Source: Patella vulgata
Lineage: Eukaryota; Mollusca; Gastropoda; Patellidae
Assembly: GCF_932274485.2 (NCBI RefSeq)
Contig: NC_065884.2
Span: 23,111,622-23,175,621, forward strand
Reading direction: 5' to 3'
Length of the DNA stretch: 64,000 bases
Shown here piece by piece: positions 11,101 to 22,995 of this stretch. A program made the translations under genes and the position numbers. The notes under the pieces were generated by a model. That model had not been told where the DNA came from and ran no database searches. It worked only from the letters and a program-made list of their open reading frames with translations. Numbering within the stretch: the stretch's first letter is position 1; each line of letters opens with the position of its first letter.

Positions 11101-14089
11101 GGCGGTGCCGGTCGTCTGCGACAGGCGAAGGAGCCGTGCTTACTGTGCATCCCCCTCCCCGCAAGATAATTTGATAAATTTGATGGCCGCAAACTTCAAA
11201 GTGGTCCAATATAGCCTACCTTAGGTGACTTGCCGGAATCCCAATTCACAAACAAGCAACCATGAACCAATCGTCGCCGGTTATTTCTGCTATTCTAGCC
11301 CGTAAATTAAGCAACTTCAAACTTTCAAACTCTATGCCGTCCTGAAATCCAACCATCCAGTCAGATTTCATTATTTATACATAAAATGGTCCTGTGATGC
11401 ATAGACGTACGTGGGGGGGTGGGGGGGGGGGGGTGGCACAGAACCTGAAATGCCCGAAAAACTTTCGAGTTACAGTCGCCGGTGCCGGTTGTCTGCGAGA
11501 GACGAAGGAGCCGTGCTTACTGTGCATCCCCCCTCCCCGCAAGATAATTTGATAAATTTGATGGCCGCAAACGCGTTATTATGCTATTCCAGTCCGTGAA
11601 GACGGCAACTTCAAAGTGGTCCAGTATAGCCTACCTTAGGTGACTTGCCGGAATCCCAAATCCCAAACAAGCAACCAATCGTCGCCGGATATTTCTGCTA
11701 TTCTAGCCCATAAATTAAGCAGCTTCAAACTTTCAAATTCTATGCCGACCTGAATTCCAACCATCCAATCAAACTGTTACAGCTGCATTCACAAATAATA
11801 ATCGATGCCCGAAAAACGTCGCACAAAGTAGAGTGGCTCCAGAAAAAATGTTTTAATCCATAGTCAATTCAGTACAAATTCGTGGTATTCAATTAAAAGA
11901 AAAGTAAAATTTAGGGCACTTTATTTTGCCAACTAGATGAAATGATAATTTTTGTTTTCACTTTACCCGTCTGCCCGAAAAGTCAGATTTCCTGAGAGTT
12001 AATTGGGCAGCTGCTCCCCTGACTCATACGCCTATGAGATTATATCAATGTACAATACATCTATTATTACATATATCCGTTCATTTAGAAACGTTTTCCG
12101 CGGAAACCCAATAAATATCGTTTCGGGATTAGATAAATAAATAAAATAAAAAAAATTAACTTCAATTTGGTTTAAATTATCAATGCATTTAGAAAGGCAA
12201 ATAAATAAATAAATAAATAAATGAATGAGAGTGGAGAATAAATATTAGACGAGGGGCGGGTGGGGGGCTGGGTTTAACTTTCACTCGAGAAAAAAACAGT
12301 TCATTTCGGGACTAACATGGTTCAATTTTATTTATGTGCGTCTTTAGCAGTGAGAGGAAATCGGCGGACCAGTAGATAACCCACGAGGTTGAATAGGCGA
12401 CCCTACTACTTGTTACGTACTATTAGACAAGGAGATCACTTAAAGTAGCTAAGTCTCTAACTCAATATCATCAAAAATCTTCGACATTGAAAACCCGAAT
12501 TATTTGTCAATTCAAATCAACATTGGTCTTGTGATCTTACAGGGAAAAGATGGGCTTCTGATATCCAATATTCAAGACAAAAAAATCCATTTTACCATTG
12601 GTACACGAATCGTGTTCCATAATGCGTTTCAGCGCCATTTGGAACAAGGGACTCAAAGAACGCGGCTAGACATATTTCACAAGTCATGTCAAATGGTGAC
12701 GCTATATTCTTATCTGGAGAGCATGCGCAATAAATATCATCGGTGTAGATTGGAATAACCAGACGCTAAAGATTGCCACTCAATTAAGACTTATGGCGTA
12801 TTTCGCCGAACATAACTGATTAAAAATTACAGTAAAAACAGATGTAAATCAGTTTATATACATTCACATTACATTATTATATGCGTTCCGACCCATTTGT
12901 GTCAATTTCTAGGTCCCAAATATTAGCGATTTAGCTCCTTTAAATATCATAAGATATTGATGGATCTTATTTTGAAATTAATACATTATTACATTGTATT
13001 TCGCCAGATAAATCTGTGAAAGGAACAGAAGATGGCGACAAAACAGTTGACGCCATGGAGAAATACAAATTGGCCAAACCAATTCCTGTTGGCATGCAAC
13101 TTGAAGGAAACCAGAAATTACAATGTGGGGATTCCCAACTTACAACAAAAATAGATTTGAAAGATGTTCTGGAAGACGAATCTGAACAAAAAACACCATC
13201 AACTATTGAAATATTTGATAAGAATTGTCATCCATATACAGACAATGATAAGAAATCTGATGATAACAGCTATAACATTCCTGGAAGCGAAGTGGCTGAT
13301 AAATGTGGAGAAACAATTTCTATTAATTATTTAGATGTACTGCCACAAATATGTATAAAGAATATAAAATTCAATGAAAGTGTAAGTGTGGCAAGATACG
13401 AAGATTTATCTGAAGAATTTGTTCCACTGAGTACCGAATGTGACCGTAAGTAAAATGTATATTTATATGTATACCAAATCCATTAACCATAAGGGGTCAA
13501 TTTCATGTATATTGTGAATGCGGAATATTTGTATGTTTACGGACCTGGTGCAATATTTATGTAAGAATACAATAATTAAATCCCGTTTTATTTATATTAA
13601 AGTCACAACATGCCACAATAAAAAATTTAAATATGGAGTTTAAGCCCATACACAATCGAAATTACTTCAGTTTTAAAGAAATCGTGTCCAAAACTGATTC
13701 CAGTCAATCAAATCTAAATTTAGTTATGGACACTTGTCCTAAGGTTTACATTGAGTTCAATTGATTCCACACCGCCATCTTTATGTGTCTTAGGGAAATA
13801 ATAGTAATAATACTTCTTCAATCTATTTCGTACATCTCAACGTATGTGTTTACTTTAGAGATTAATTATTTGAAGGAACTGCCTTGTTGTGCCTTTAAGA
13901 ATGAAGTATCATGTTTCAAATGATTGTTAAATAAAGTTTTTACTTGTTTCAGGAGGGCCAGTTCCAATTACAAAGAAACCATTGCTGAAGCGAATACGCC
14001 GGTTTTTCAGATTCCAGCTTTATAGATTGGTTTTTTGTTGCTGCCCATCCCTTATATACGAAGATACGGATGATTTAGATGAGGTTTAA
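8137..14089 (+). CDS. G1: member of an unrecognised four-copy gene family
   Basis: Coding exons: 8137-8155 (exon 8118-8155), 13008-13445 and 13953-14089, all with AG acceptors and GT donors and agreeing phases. Predicted product is 197 aa. Its start differs from the other copies: two ATGs in a row and MMTFNTDKS where the others have MTTLNDKS. The body is acidic and rich in Asp, Glu, Lys and Asn with scattered Cys; the C-terminus is KKPLLKRIRRFFRF... VFCCCPSLIY and an acidic end LDEV. No signal peptide, clear transmembrane helix or known domain is visible. This is the most diverged copy (KLAKPIPVGMQ, LQCGDSQL). Its first coding intron is almost 5 kb because of inserted elements; in the other copies it is 0.4-0.8 kb. 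Function unknown. Confidence 0.75.
8541..9026. mobile_element. TTAA-flanked MITE, family a
   Basis: Starts TTAAAGGGCCATCCCGATT and ends with the inverted form AATCGAGAATGGCCCTTTAA. The TTAA at each end looks like a target-site duplication of the Kolobok/piggyBac type. No coding sequence. Confidence 0.7.
9187..10315 (-). pseudogene. Tc1-like DNA transposon with broken DD34E transposase
   Basis: On the minus strand the transposase is spread over several frames: an N-terminal piece starting MPQLTTNQRNQALGRLDS (from about 10262), a middle piece 9781-10197 with TGRPRVTTRRQ and VLFTDKS (first catalytic Asp), a piece 9396-9956 with IMVWGGI, HDNARAHTA (second Asp) and SPDLNPIEHLWDE, and a C-terminal remnant 9187-9399. 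There are 34 residues between the second Asp and the Glu of PIE, the DD34E spacing of Tc1. At least three frame changes break it. A TATAAAATGC box on the minus strand (10306-10315) lies just upstream of the N-terminus and may be its old promoter. I could not identify terminal inverted repeats. Confidence 0.85.
10715..10987 (-). mobile_element. SINE-like element with a different tRNA head but the same central domain
   Basis: On the minus strand: GGGATGGCCTAGTGGGCTAG (box A-like), GGTTTCGATCCC (box B-like), then GTGGGTTTACTCCGGGTACC, matching the central domain of SINE family 1, but with a different 3' end (GAAGCGGACGTTAAATACC). It appears to be a related family sharing the core. Confidence 0.6.
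11005..11771. repeat. Tandem duplication, ~357 bp unit
   Basis: Unit one starts at 11005 and unit two at 11362, both with CAGATTTCATTATTTATACA. They differ by small changes, by a long G run in the second copy, and by a short extra segment in the second (ACGCGTTATTATGCTATTCC region). Parts are related to the element at 46491-46740 (CGCAAACGCGTT, CTTCAAAGTGGT). Confidence 0.8.
12290..12421 (-). mobile_element. SINE family 1, head-truncated
   Basis: Has GGGACTAACATGGTTCAATTT and ACCCACGAGGTTGAATAGGC in the order of SINE family 1 read on the minus strand, but the tRNA head is missing. Lies in the G1 intron. Confidence 0.65.
12440..12943. mobile_element. TTAA-flanked MITE, family b
   Basis: Starts TTAAAGTAGCTAAGTCTCTA and ends with the inverted form TAGCGATTTAGCTCCTTTAA. 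A second copy lies at 52642-53065, also with TTAA at both ends. The open frame at 12504-12758 is not conserved as coding in the second copy and is not a gene. Confidence 0.75.
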
Positions 14090-14398
14090 AAGATGTGAAA
14101 CGGTAGAGACAGAAAATAGCGCCGTCTTAACTGGTCCACCGTAGTTCGTTAAAAACGGTGATGCACAAATATAAACTGTTCAAATGTTCCAAAATTCAAA
14201 TTATCCTATTTCCTGGATTGTACACACCTACATTTAATATGGACGTATATTGTTAGTTGCACCAGTTGTCCATCTGTCTGTTCTTCGTCCGTCCATCCAC
14301 GCGACAGTATTTTTCAAAGCTGCGGTTCATTAATTCAGAAGGAAGAACCCTAAAGAATTTCAATAAATTTTCGGATCGTAAATAACGAACACTTTTAT

Positions 14399-15508
14399 AC
14401 GCCCACATTTTCATGTGGACGTATAATGTCGTCGCCCCTGTCCGTCCGCCCACAATTGTTTGTGAACACTCTACAGGTCACAATTGTTATCCGATTTTAA
14501 TGAAACTTGAAATATAGGTTTATCGCCCTACGATCTCGGTTCCTTTTGATATTGGCATGCATTGGACTGTAACTTCATGGATTATGGTCCCTGATTGTAC
14601 GAAAAATCACTTTTTTAGCTTGTGAACACTGTAGAGGTCACAATTTTTATCCGATTTGGATTAAACTTGAAATGTATGTTTATAACCCACAGATCTCGGT
14701 TTCGTTCGATATTCGCGCATATCGGGCCATAACTTCCTGAATTATGGCCCCTGATTGTACGAAAAATCTCGTTTTAGCTTGTTGACCCTCTAGAGGTCAC
14801 AATTATTATCCGATTTAAAAAAAACGTTCCAATATATCACCGTTACACCGTAAATTTCGTGAAAATCGGGCCAAAACTGTCGGACAAAATGGCCGCCCCT
14901 CGTACGCAAATAGTGTAAACATCTGCTAAATCAATGTTGTGGACCCTCTAGAGGTCACAATTTTCATCCGATTTCAATGGAACTTGAAATGCATGTTCAT
15001 AATCCAACGATATTGGTTCCTTTCGATATTCGCGCATATCGCATCATAACTTCCTGAATTATGGCCCTTGATTGAACAAAAAATCACGCTTTTAGGTTGT
15101 GGTCCCTGTAGGGGTCAATTTGTATCCGATTTAAAAACAACGTGTGAATATATCACCATTACATACTAAGATCTTGGTTCCTTTTGATAATCGTGGATAC
15201 CCGAACTTAACTTCCTGGATTTTGGCCCCTGATTGTTAAAAAAAATCGCATTTTAAGCTTGCGGATTCTCTAGAGGTCACAATTTTTTTCCGATTTTAAA
15301 AACCATTTAAATACATGACCATTCCACCACAATGAAGGTTGAATTCGAATTTAGGGAAAATCGAAATGAAACTGCCCGACAAAATGGCCGCTCTTTGTAC
15401 GCAAATGTGTATACGAAGGTTGTGGACCCTCTAGAGGTCACAATTTTTATCCGATTTTGATGAAACTTAAAACATATCTTTATATCCCAAAGATCTCATT
15501 CCTTTTTG
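14399..15508 (+). repeat. 'tacgcccacatttt' repeat element, array-like, inserted 3' of G1
   Basis: Starts ATACGCCCACATTTTCATG. Repeated internal units carry GACCCTCTAGAGGTCACAAT, ATCCGATTT..AAACTTGAAAT, AGATCTCGGTTCCTTT and CAAAATGGCCGC. It replaces a short stretch that in the other blocks reads TTGTTCCGTTCACATTTGGG. Fuller copies elsewhere end AAAATGTGGGCGTAT, the inverse of the start, so the family has terminal inverted repeats. No coding potential seen. Confidence 0.65.
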
Positions 15509-16019
15509 ATATTTGCCGGTCAAAGTTTTCAAAGACATTTTTATTATCAGTGGGATTGTTTTTTGGGGCATTTAAACACGGCTGTCTTTAACCCGAGATA
15601 AACGTAATACAGGAGTTCTCTATTGGAATTTCGAAACTTATTTGGATTTTTTATTAAAAGTTGCTGAGCGGCATTAGTTGACATTCATTTAGTCCTCTAG
15701 TATATTTGTCGGGCTACACAACGTGGATTTATAATGTTAGTTTCTCTTAAGTTTCCGCTTATCATTAAAATTAATGACCAGTCAGGATAACATTGGTCCA
15801 GGGACAGGATGTAATCGGTTTATGGTAATATATAAATTGGTGGAAATCATATTCTTCACCCCATATTCACTGATTTAGTTATTACCGTAATCGATTTTAT
15901 TCGGTTCCTGCGCCGATCTTATCTAGCTGCACCGGTTTTAGTGACCAGCGAAACTTGAAAACTAAGATTATAATCATTTGTCGCTTCTGTCGATCTATAG
16001 TTTATGTACAATTATTGTA

Positions 16020-16620
16020 CAAATGCGATATAAGCATGCAACAGTAAATATAGTGCGAAGCATTGGGTCATGTTGGAGGAAGAACCCTGTCGATATTCAA
16101 CGGTCCACGACGTTAAGTTCCGGGAGTTACCCGCCTTTTCCGTAAATCTTGTTAACAGGAGTGTAGAGTTTTTAACATGATTTTCTTCAAATTAGGCGTG
16201 AAGCATTGGGGTCATGAGAGGGCGAAACTTCTAAATATTTTCTTTTCCCGAAAACCTTGTTAACGCGATTGATACTACATCATTTTCTTTCAAATTTGGT
16301 GTGCTGCATTCGGGTCATGACATGAAAGAGGGCGAATAATACCACTATCCAGTGTCTGAATTCCCCCCCCCCCCCACACACACACACTTTCTCAATACCC
16401 TGTTTTTTAACAGTTATGTTTTCTTTAAATTAGGTGTAAAGTCATAAGAGGGCGTGTTATCGTTATTGATACTATATATTTATTTTGATTTTGTTCAAAT
16501 TTGGTGTGATGCATTCGGGTCATGAGAGAGGATGAACGCTATCAATATTCAGCGTTAACCACCCTTTTCCCCCTACTATCTTTTTTTCCCTGAGACATAG
16601 CTGCTGTGTAGGCGTATATC
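16020..16620. repeat. Degenerate tandem repeat 'aaatttggtgtgaagcatt' in the 3' flank of G1
   Basis: Units of roughly 100-130 bp contain AAATTTGGTGTGAAGCATT, GTCATGAGAGGGCG, TATCAATATTCAGCGTT and CCTTGTTAACGCG. The same array follows G2 (23880-24380), G3 (36050-36440) and G4 (44650-45190), and its reverse complement lies at 32000-32460. Some copies have open frames by chance of period, but these differ between copies and I do not call them genes. Confidence 0.6.
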
Positions 16621-17847
16621 AATGTGACTCTCTTACTTAATATTTTTACATCGCATAGTCAGGCCAAACGTTTTTGTTTTTTGTTGTTTTTTTTTTTGTT
16701 TTTTTTGTTTTTTGCACCGAATTTATCCATGTAGTACTGGTTTATTTCCAAATACAGTGGACCGGTTAAGACGGCGTGAGAATGCCTTGGAAATGGAGGA
16801 TTACAGCTTGTTAGTGGATCAAAAATACATGTTTAAGTTGACCAATATCTCTCAGCGTAGAATTTAGATGTTCCGTTCAATTAATGTATTCTGTCCATCG
16901 TAATTAGAAGTCAATTAGGGTATTTAAAAAATTTTCAGCACAATCATGTATACAGTAAAATCACATTTCGATGAAAATAATATAAAGATTGATTTTTAAA
17001 AATGTACAAAAATAAAATATGTCAAAGTTAAATTAATTATGTTAAAATGATCTCGGATTGGTTTTTATGCATGGTAGCTGAAGGCACTTTATTGGCTATA
17101 GAATGATAATTATTTGGTTCATTCGAAAACTTTGCAAAAGGCACCCAAGACGCCAAATATGAATAATTGTCAAAGGGATTCGAATTTCAGCAATTTTTAG
17201 AGCAAAACTCCAAAAGTTTCTCGGGATGCTACTAAGCCTTACCACGCCCCTGCTTGTGATAAAAGGAAAAAACCCCAGTGATATTCCATGCAGTTTAAAA
17301 TCGTTCTGTTTGATATATGCTGATATATTTAAAGTTATGGAATAGTATTTTGTCTTTAGTCTACCTCGGAATGCTAAAGAGATATCTACTGGTTTCTGAA
17401 GGTTACGTAAAAAAAATAATAAAAAAAATCCACAAAATATAGAGGTTTATCAAGGAACAGGGTGATTGGTAGTCAAGGTATGTTTTTAACCGAAGAGGTT
17501 TAGTCGTTCTGATTTGCCCATTATTGAAATCTGATTGGTTGATTGTGTGAAATTTACTTCAATGAAAGGATTTTTAGTAAAACATGAAATATGTATTTAT
17601 TGTCAATACACTCTCCTATTTATTTGACCTGCTGCAATGTCATTGGTCGATTCTTTAAAACGTAATAACTTTACTTTAAGTAAAAGGACTTTGGTAAAAC
17701 TTGAAACAATCTGATTAAAATAATGTTAAATGGCTTGTAAACAACTCGAGGGAAACACTATTCAGTATTTTATCTTGAACATTGTTCAATTAAAAATAAA
17801 ATAAAAGAAATACCACACATGAGAAAAAAACATAGTGCTTAACAAGC

Positions 17848-18065
17848 GGGGTGAAGGTTTTAACGCGTGTGCGTTAGATCATCAGGTTTGTCCTTGAGTC
17901 AAGTGGCGGGGTTTCGAATCCCCGCTTGTACGTGACAAGGCGTTGGGTCGCCAGTCCAGCCCCGTGGGTTTTCTGCGGGTCCTCCGGTTTCCTTCCATAG
18001 CTAAATACCCTATAGCCTAACCGAATTATCGAAATAAAATTGATATGACCAAGTTGCGTCGAGTT
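17848..18065 (+). mobile_element. SINE family 1, block A copy
   Basis: GCGGGGTGAAGGTTTTAACG head, GGTTTCGAATCCCCGC-like box B and GTGGGTTTTCTGCGGGTCC core. The same insertion is present at 38878 and, in reverse, at 30083, so it predates block duplication. Confidence 0.7.
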
Positions 18066-18119
18066 GGTGTTGTAGACGAGACAGCGTATGCCTCATTTTG
18101 GTAGAACATGATATACTAT

Positions 18120-20455
18120 CAAGGAGGTGAAGTTATACTCTTTTGTTTAAGATGTTTCTAATAGTGATGTCCACATATTATTAAACTTTGTCATGTTCGT
18201 TTTAGAAATCTTATTTAATCAAATGTGTTTTGGAGACATTCTGTAGATATTCATCCATCAAATCTGTTGGGTGTTTTTTAGATTCAAGTGGGACTGCACC
18301 ACACAAATTTTACACAAAAAGAAATACACGGACAAGACATCATACTCAGAAAAACACAAACAAGCAAACGATTCAAAAAGGGTGAATGGATCCGAGGGGT
18401 AGCCTGCACTGTAGAGTCCCGAGTCTGTAGTGACACAGACTTCACTCAAATTTGAAAACAATCAGGAATACAACCCAAAGAAACCATTGTGTAATGCCAG
18501 CATGAGTCATGATCTGCTATATGCTACAAGAAATACGAATACTAGCATATGTAGTAAAATTTAACTATACAAGTAACCACATTGGTGAAATGTATAAAAA
18601 AAATAGTCTAAATCTAAATCATTCAAGATACGTTTCAGTATTCAATGGAATCGAGGTATTAAATACATGATATAATAGGGTACATATTCCATCCGTCTCA
18701 AAAACAAAACTTAATACAAAGAAGCGGCTGAGTGGCGTGACGTTATTTTGGGAACGACGTCATAACTCAGAAGGTGATAAAAACATCACAATAAAAAGGG
18801 CGATACTCCAGATAAAATAACGTTAAAAGCTTAATAAACTATAAGTTTTAGCGACTAATCGGAATTATTAAGTTATTTAATTGTACAATTTATAATATAT
18901 TAATATAATAGCCCACACAAGAAATGCAAAACAGGTATGCTACAGAAAATTTAAAATAAAATTTGACTTGGATCATTATCCAATATGTAGTCGGTTATAT
19001 ACTTATAAGAAATGTCAAACTTGGTATGTTGAAGAAATGGAAGTTTTGAAATATCTTTTAAAATGCGTAATTGTGTGCCGCCTTTGACAGTGCATTTAAA
19101 GTAGAGAGATTTTATTCGAGAAAGAAATGGTTCTTTATTGTTACATATTGTCAAAAAATCGTAACGCCTGTTAATAGAAAACACTATATAGCGTGGTATC
19201 TGGTATGTTACTATAGATTGACGGGTATTTTACTACTTCAAAACCAAATTTTTCCGTTTTGTCGAAAATACCGACATTAAATTTATTGTTAATTATATTG
19301 ATGTCAAGGTATCTTTGGTTCGTTTTAGAAAACGTATTTAATTAAATGTGTTTTGGAGACTTAAATCTGCTTTTTCGAGATTCGCCATCAAAAAACAAGG
19401 AGAAAGAGCATTTTTTATGTGAATCCACTGCTCAGGCATCCTCCTTTATGATACCTTTAGTTCGTTCTATAAAACCTATTTAATTACATGTAATTTGGAG
19501 ACATTCTGTAGATGAAACGAACTAAAGGTATCATTTATGATACCTTTAGTTCGTTTTATAAAACCTATTAAATCACATGTAATTTGGAGACATTCTGTAG
19601 ATAGGCCTATACATCCATGAAATCTGTTTTTTTTTTAGATTCAAGTCCGAATATCGAAAAACATTCGCCAATATAAAAAAAACAAGGAGAAAGTGCAGTT
19701 TTTATGTAAATCCACTGCCCCAAACCTCTTTTATGATATCTTTAGTTCGTTTTAGAAAACTGATTTGCAGAAATGCGTTTTGGAGACATTCTGTAGATAG
19801 ACATAATTAAAATCTGTATTTTGGAGATTAAAGTCTGAATATCAAAAAACAATGAGAAAGATCAGTTTCTATGTGAATCAACTGCTCAGGTATCCACTTT
19901 AAACATATATTTAGTTCGTTTTAGAAAACTTATTTAATCGAATGTGTTTTGGGGACATTCTGTAGATACATTACTGAAATCTGTAGCTCGTTTTTCGAGC
20001 TTCGCCAATATAAAAAAAAAAAAGAAGAAAGATCATTTTATATGTGAATCCACTGCTCAGGCATCCTCATTAACGATATCTTTTAGTTAACTTTAGAAAT
20101 CTTATTTAATCAAATGGGTTTGGTGGGCATTCTGTAGATATAAATCCACCAAATCTACTTTTTTACGATTCAAGTTAGAATATCGAAAAACGAATAGCCA
20201 TTCGCCAGTATCAACAAAATAAGGAGCCACTTGGTTTTTTTTGTTTGGTTTTTTTTTTGTTATTCGCCAATATCCAAAAACGAGTAGCTCGTTTTTCGAC
20301 ATTCACCAATATCGAAAAACGAAATAAAAAAATCGACTTGTTCGTTTTTCGACATTCGACAATATCGAAAAACGATCTACTTGTTTTTCATTATTCACCA
20401 ATATCGAAAAAACGAGTACCTTTCGAAAAACGAAAAAGTACTATTTTATCAGCCA
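18120..20455. repeat. ~164-bp satellite-like array between G1 and G2
   Basis: Repeated units contain TTTAGTTCGTTTTAGAAAAC, TTTTGGAGACATTCTGTAGA, ATCTGCTTTTT..GAGATTCGCCAATA and TTTTTATGTGAATCCACTG. Spacing between successive TTTAGTTCG motifs is about 164 bp (some units shortened or expanded). The right end (20230-20450) degenerates into short ATATCGAAAAACGA repeats. No gene seen in 14090-20460; the short open frames there are repeat-derived. Confidence 0.75.
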
Positions 20456-20470
20456 GTTATCGATAAGATA

Positions 20471-20796
20471 ATGAAATGAAATGGGGTTTAACGTCCTACT
20501 TTTCTGCACCGACTGGGATAATGGAGACGGGCGTACACATGAGGGAAATTTTGCCCGGACAGCGGCAATATGGCCTTCACTTATTTCGAATTCCAAATGT
20601 CAAGGGTTCTTTTACGCGCAGGCCAACATGTACTCTGCCCCCCCCCCCCCTTCTGCACTGACTGGCAATGGCAAGGTGAAGCCACGCTGGGGAATTGCGG
20701 GGGAACTTTCTTGAACAATACCATGATCGAACACCGGAACTCCTGATAAGTGAGCCGGCGCCCTAATCACTGGGCCGCCGCGGCTTCCCGATAAGA
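20471..20796 (-). mobile_element. SINE family 2, upstream of G2
   Basis: Minus-strand tRNA-like head at the right end (GGGAAGCCGCGGCGGCCCAG), body with GGCAAAATTTCCCTC, tail GTTAAACCCCATTTCATTTC. Same position relative to the gene as in the other blocks. Confidence 0.7.
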
Positions 20797-21045
20797 TAAC
20801 AATGATTATCAAAAGAAACCACACTATGCCGATTTTCTGTCGGAGATAATTCACAACTGTATTCTATGAATAATCGCAGATAATAATTATTCGTGTGGGC
20901 CTGGCTTTATAAGTTTTAAAATTGATTTCTATGCTTAGGCTTATAAGGCTTATATGGTACCAATTAGACGAGCAGATCGAGGCCCAAAAATATTGAGTAT
21001 TAAGCTTGAAATAAGTAGCCTCATTTTTAAGACTGCTATGCGTAA

Positions 21046-21131
21046 ATTCGTCAATAATAGGCAGACGAAGTGACTTATCGTCAATAGGTTACGGTAGGAA
21101 GATAAGTCACTTCGTCTGCCTATTGACGAAT
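21046..21131. repeat. Hairpin insertion specific to the G2 block
   Basis: Arms 21046-21079 and 21101-21131 are near-perfect inverted repeats (ATTCGTCAATA..TAGG, GCAGACGAAGTGACTTATC) around a ~21-base loop. At this point the other blocks instead read a sequence with TTCTAAATAACGTAC, so it replaced part of the G2 upstream region. Confidence 0.65.
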
Positions 21132-21192
21132 ATTTCATTAAATAGTGATAGAAAATAATGCCACGAAGTTCTAAACGTCAGAAGAATAATCA

Positions 21193-21266
21193 CATGACGT
21201 CATAATCATAAACCCAGCCGCTCTTCTAGAAGATCGGAAGTGTTTCCAAATTTTGTTCGATTTATG
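21193..21266 (+). promoter_or_regulatory. G2 promoter-like core and 5' non-coding exon
   Basis: CRE TGACGTCA at 21195-21202, TTCTAGAA at 21224-21231, TCGGAAGTG next to it, donor GTAAGA at 21267. Same layout as the other copies. Confidence 0.55.
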
Positions 21267-21510
21267 GTAAGACTTTTTAAATTTTATCTATATTTTTACT
21301 CAGCTTGTTACACGCAGGTTAACTAAATTTTGCTTTCTGAAAGACTGTTTAATTTCGTAGTTTTTAAAAAGAAATTTGTCCGAAAACCATGCATTTTACA
21401 TCCTTGTAAAAAAACTTTCTAATTCTTCTATTGCAGCACGCTAATTTTCATGATATTTAAATTTAATGACTTCCTTTGTTATTAATTACAGGAATTTATT
21501 GTGTAAGAAA

Positions 21511-21727
21511 ATGACTACTCTTAATGGTGAGATTTAAATTTCTATTTGGATTATTATAATTACATTTGTATCCATTCATTTAGAAACGTTTTCCACGGAT
21601 ACGCAATAAATATCGTTTCGGGATTAGTTAATAAAGAAATAAGTAGAATAAAATAAATGAACTTCAATTTGGATTAAATTATTAAAACATATTATTATAT
21701 TTCTATTATTCATTTAGAAACGTAAAA

Positions 21728-21786
<59 letters not shown>

Positions 21787-22995
21787 ATGAATGAATGAAT
21801 GAATGAATGAATAACTGAGAGTGGAGAATAAATATTAGACAATGGGGGAGGGACTAACTTAAGTATCATAAGATATTGATGGATCTTTTAAAATTAATAC
21901 ATTATTACACTGTATTTTCGGCAGATAAATCCGTTAAAGGAACAGAAGATGGCGACAAAACAGTTGACGCCATGGAGAAATACAAATTGGCTGAACCAAA
22001 TCCAGTTGGCACGCAACTTGAAGGAAACCAGAACTTACAAGGTGGGGATTTCCAACTTACTACAAAAGTAGATTTGAAAGATGTTCTGGAAGACGAATTT
22101 GAACAAAAAATACCACCAACTATTGAAATATTTGATAAGAATTGTCATCCATATACAGACAATGATAGGAAATCTGATAACAGCTATAACATTCCTGGAA
22201 GCGAAGTGGCTGATAAATGTGGAGAAACAATTTCTATTAATTATTTAGATGTACTTCCACAAATATGTATAAAGAATATAAAATTCAATGAAAGTGTAAG
22301 TGTGGCAAGATACGAAGATTTATCTGAAGAATTTGTACCACTGAGTACCGAATGTGACCGTAAGTAAAATGTATATTTATGTCTACCAATTCTACTAACC
22401 ATAAGGGGTCAATTTCATGTACATGTATATTGTGAATGGGAAATACTTGTATGTTTACGGAACTGGTAAAATATTGCGATATCCTCGTATGTACGAATAT
22501 AATAATTAAATGCAGTTTTATGTATATTAAAGCCACAACATGCCACCATAAATATGGAGTTTAGGCCCATACACAATCGAAATTACTTCAATTTTAAAGA
22601 AATCGTGTCCAGAATTGATTCCAATCAATCAAATCTAAATTCAATTATGGACACTTGTCTTAAGGTTTACATTGAGTTCAATTGATTCCTCCGCCATCTT
22701 TATGTGTCTTAGATAGATAAAAGTAATAATACTACTATCTATTTCGTACATCTCAACGTATTTGTTTACTTTAGAGATTAATTATGTGAAGAATCTGCCT
22801 TTAAGAATGAAGTATCCTGTTTCAAATGATTGTTAAATAAAGTTTTTACTTGTTTCAGGAGGGCCAGTTCCAATTACAAAGAAACCATTGCTGAAACGAA
22901 TACGCCGATTTTTTAGATTCCAGCTTTATAGATTGGTTTTTTGTTGCTGCCCATCCCTTATATACGAAGATACGGATGATTTAGATGAGGTTTAA
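21511..22995 (+). CDS. G2: member of the unrecognised four-copy family
   Basis: Coding exons 21511-21526 (exon 21492-21526), 21925-22359 and 22859-22995; product 195 aa. Residue map used for the family: start exon MTTLN (1-5); acidic, low-complexity body about 6-150 with Cys near 79, 104, 120 and 149; basic stretch about 158-175 (KKPLLKRIRRFFRF); Cys cluster CCCP at 179-182; acidic tail from about 187 ending LDEV. A basic segment followed by clustered Cys suggests membrane attachment by S-acylation, and DEV-COOH is compatible with a class III PDZ ligand; both are inference. No signal peptide, so probably cytosolic side. The start was chosen because exon 2 begins a conserved frame and the tiny ATG exon is kept in all copies. 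No family recognised. Confidence 0.78.
21724..21815. repeat. (AAAT)n and (GAAT)n microsatellite in the G2 intron
   Basis: About 16 AAAT units followed by about 6 GAAT-type units. Shorter AAAT runs occupy the same place in the other copies (about 12200, 33950, 42470). Confidence 0.9.

Larger units (their letters stand above)
8192..12036. mobile_element. Composite insertion with CATAGGCGTA-type inverted ends, in G1 intron
   Basis: Begins CATAGGCGTACAGGCTC and ends CATACGCCTATG, the two ends of the short element at 46491-46740 in the right orientation. The G1 intron matches the G2-G4 introns directly before 8192 (TTTCTATTTGGATTA-like) and again after 12036 (CATTTAGAAACGTTTTCC), so the 3.8 kb between is extra in G1. 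Inside lie a TTAA MITE, a Tc1-like transposon, a SINE-like copy and a 357-bp tandem duplication. That it was one element later invaded by others is inference. Confidence 0.5.

Noticed and set aside
12504-12758. 84-aa ORF
   Set aside because: Lies inside a TTAA MITE; the second copy at 52642-53065 does not keep the frame.
18120-20455. CRISPR-like array of regular repeats
   Set aside because: Eukaryotic context; unit length ~164 bp with no short spacer pattern, so a satellite-like repeat.
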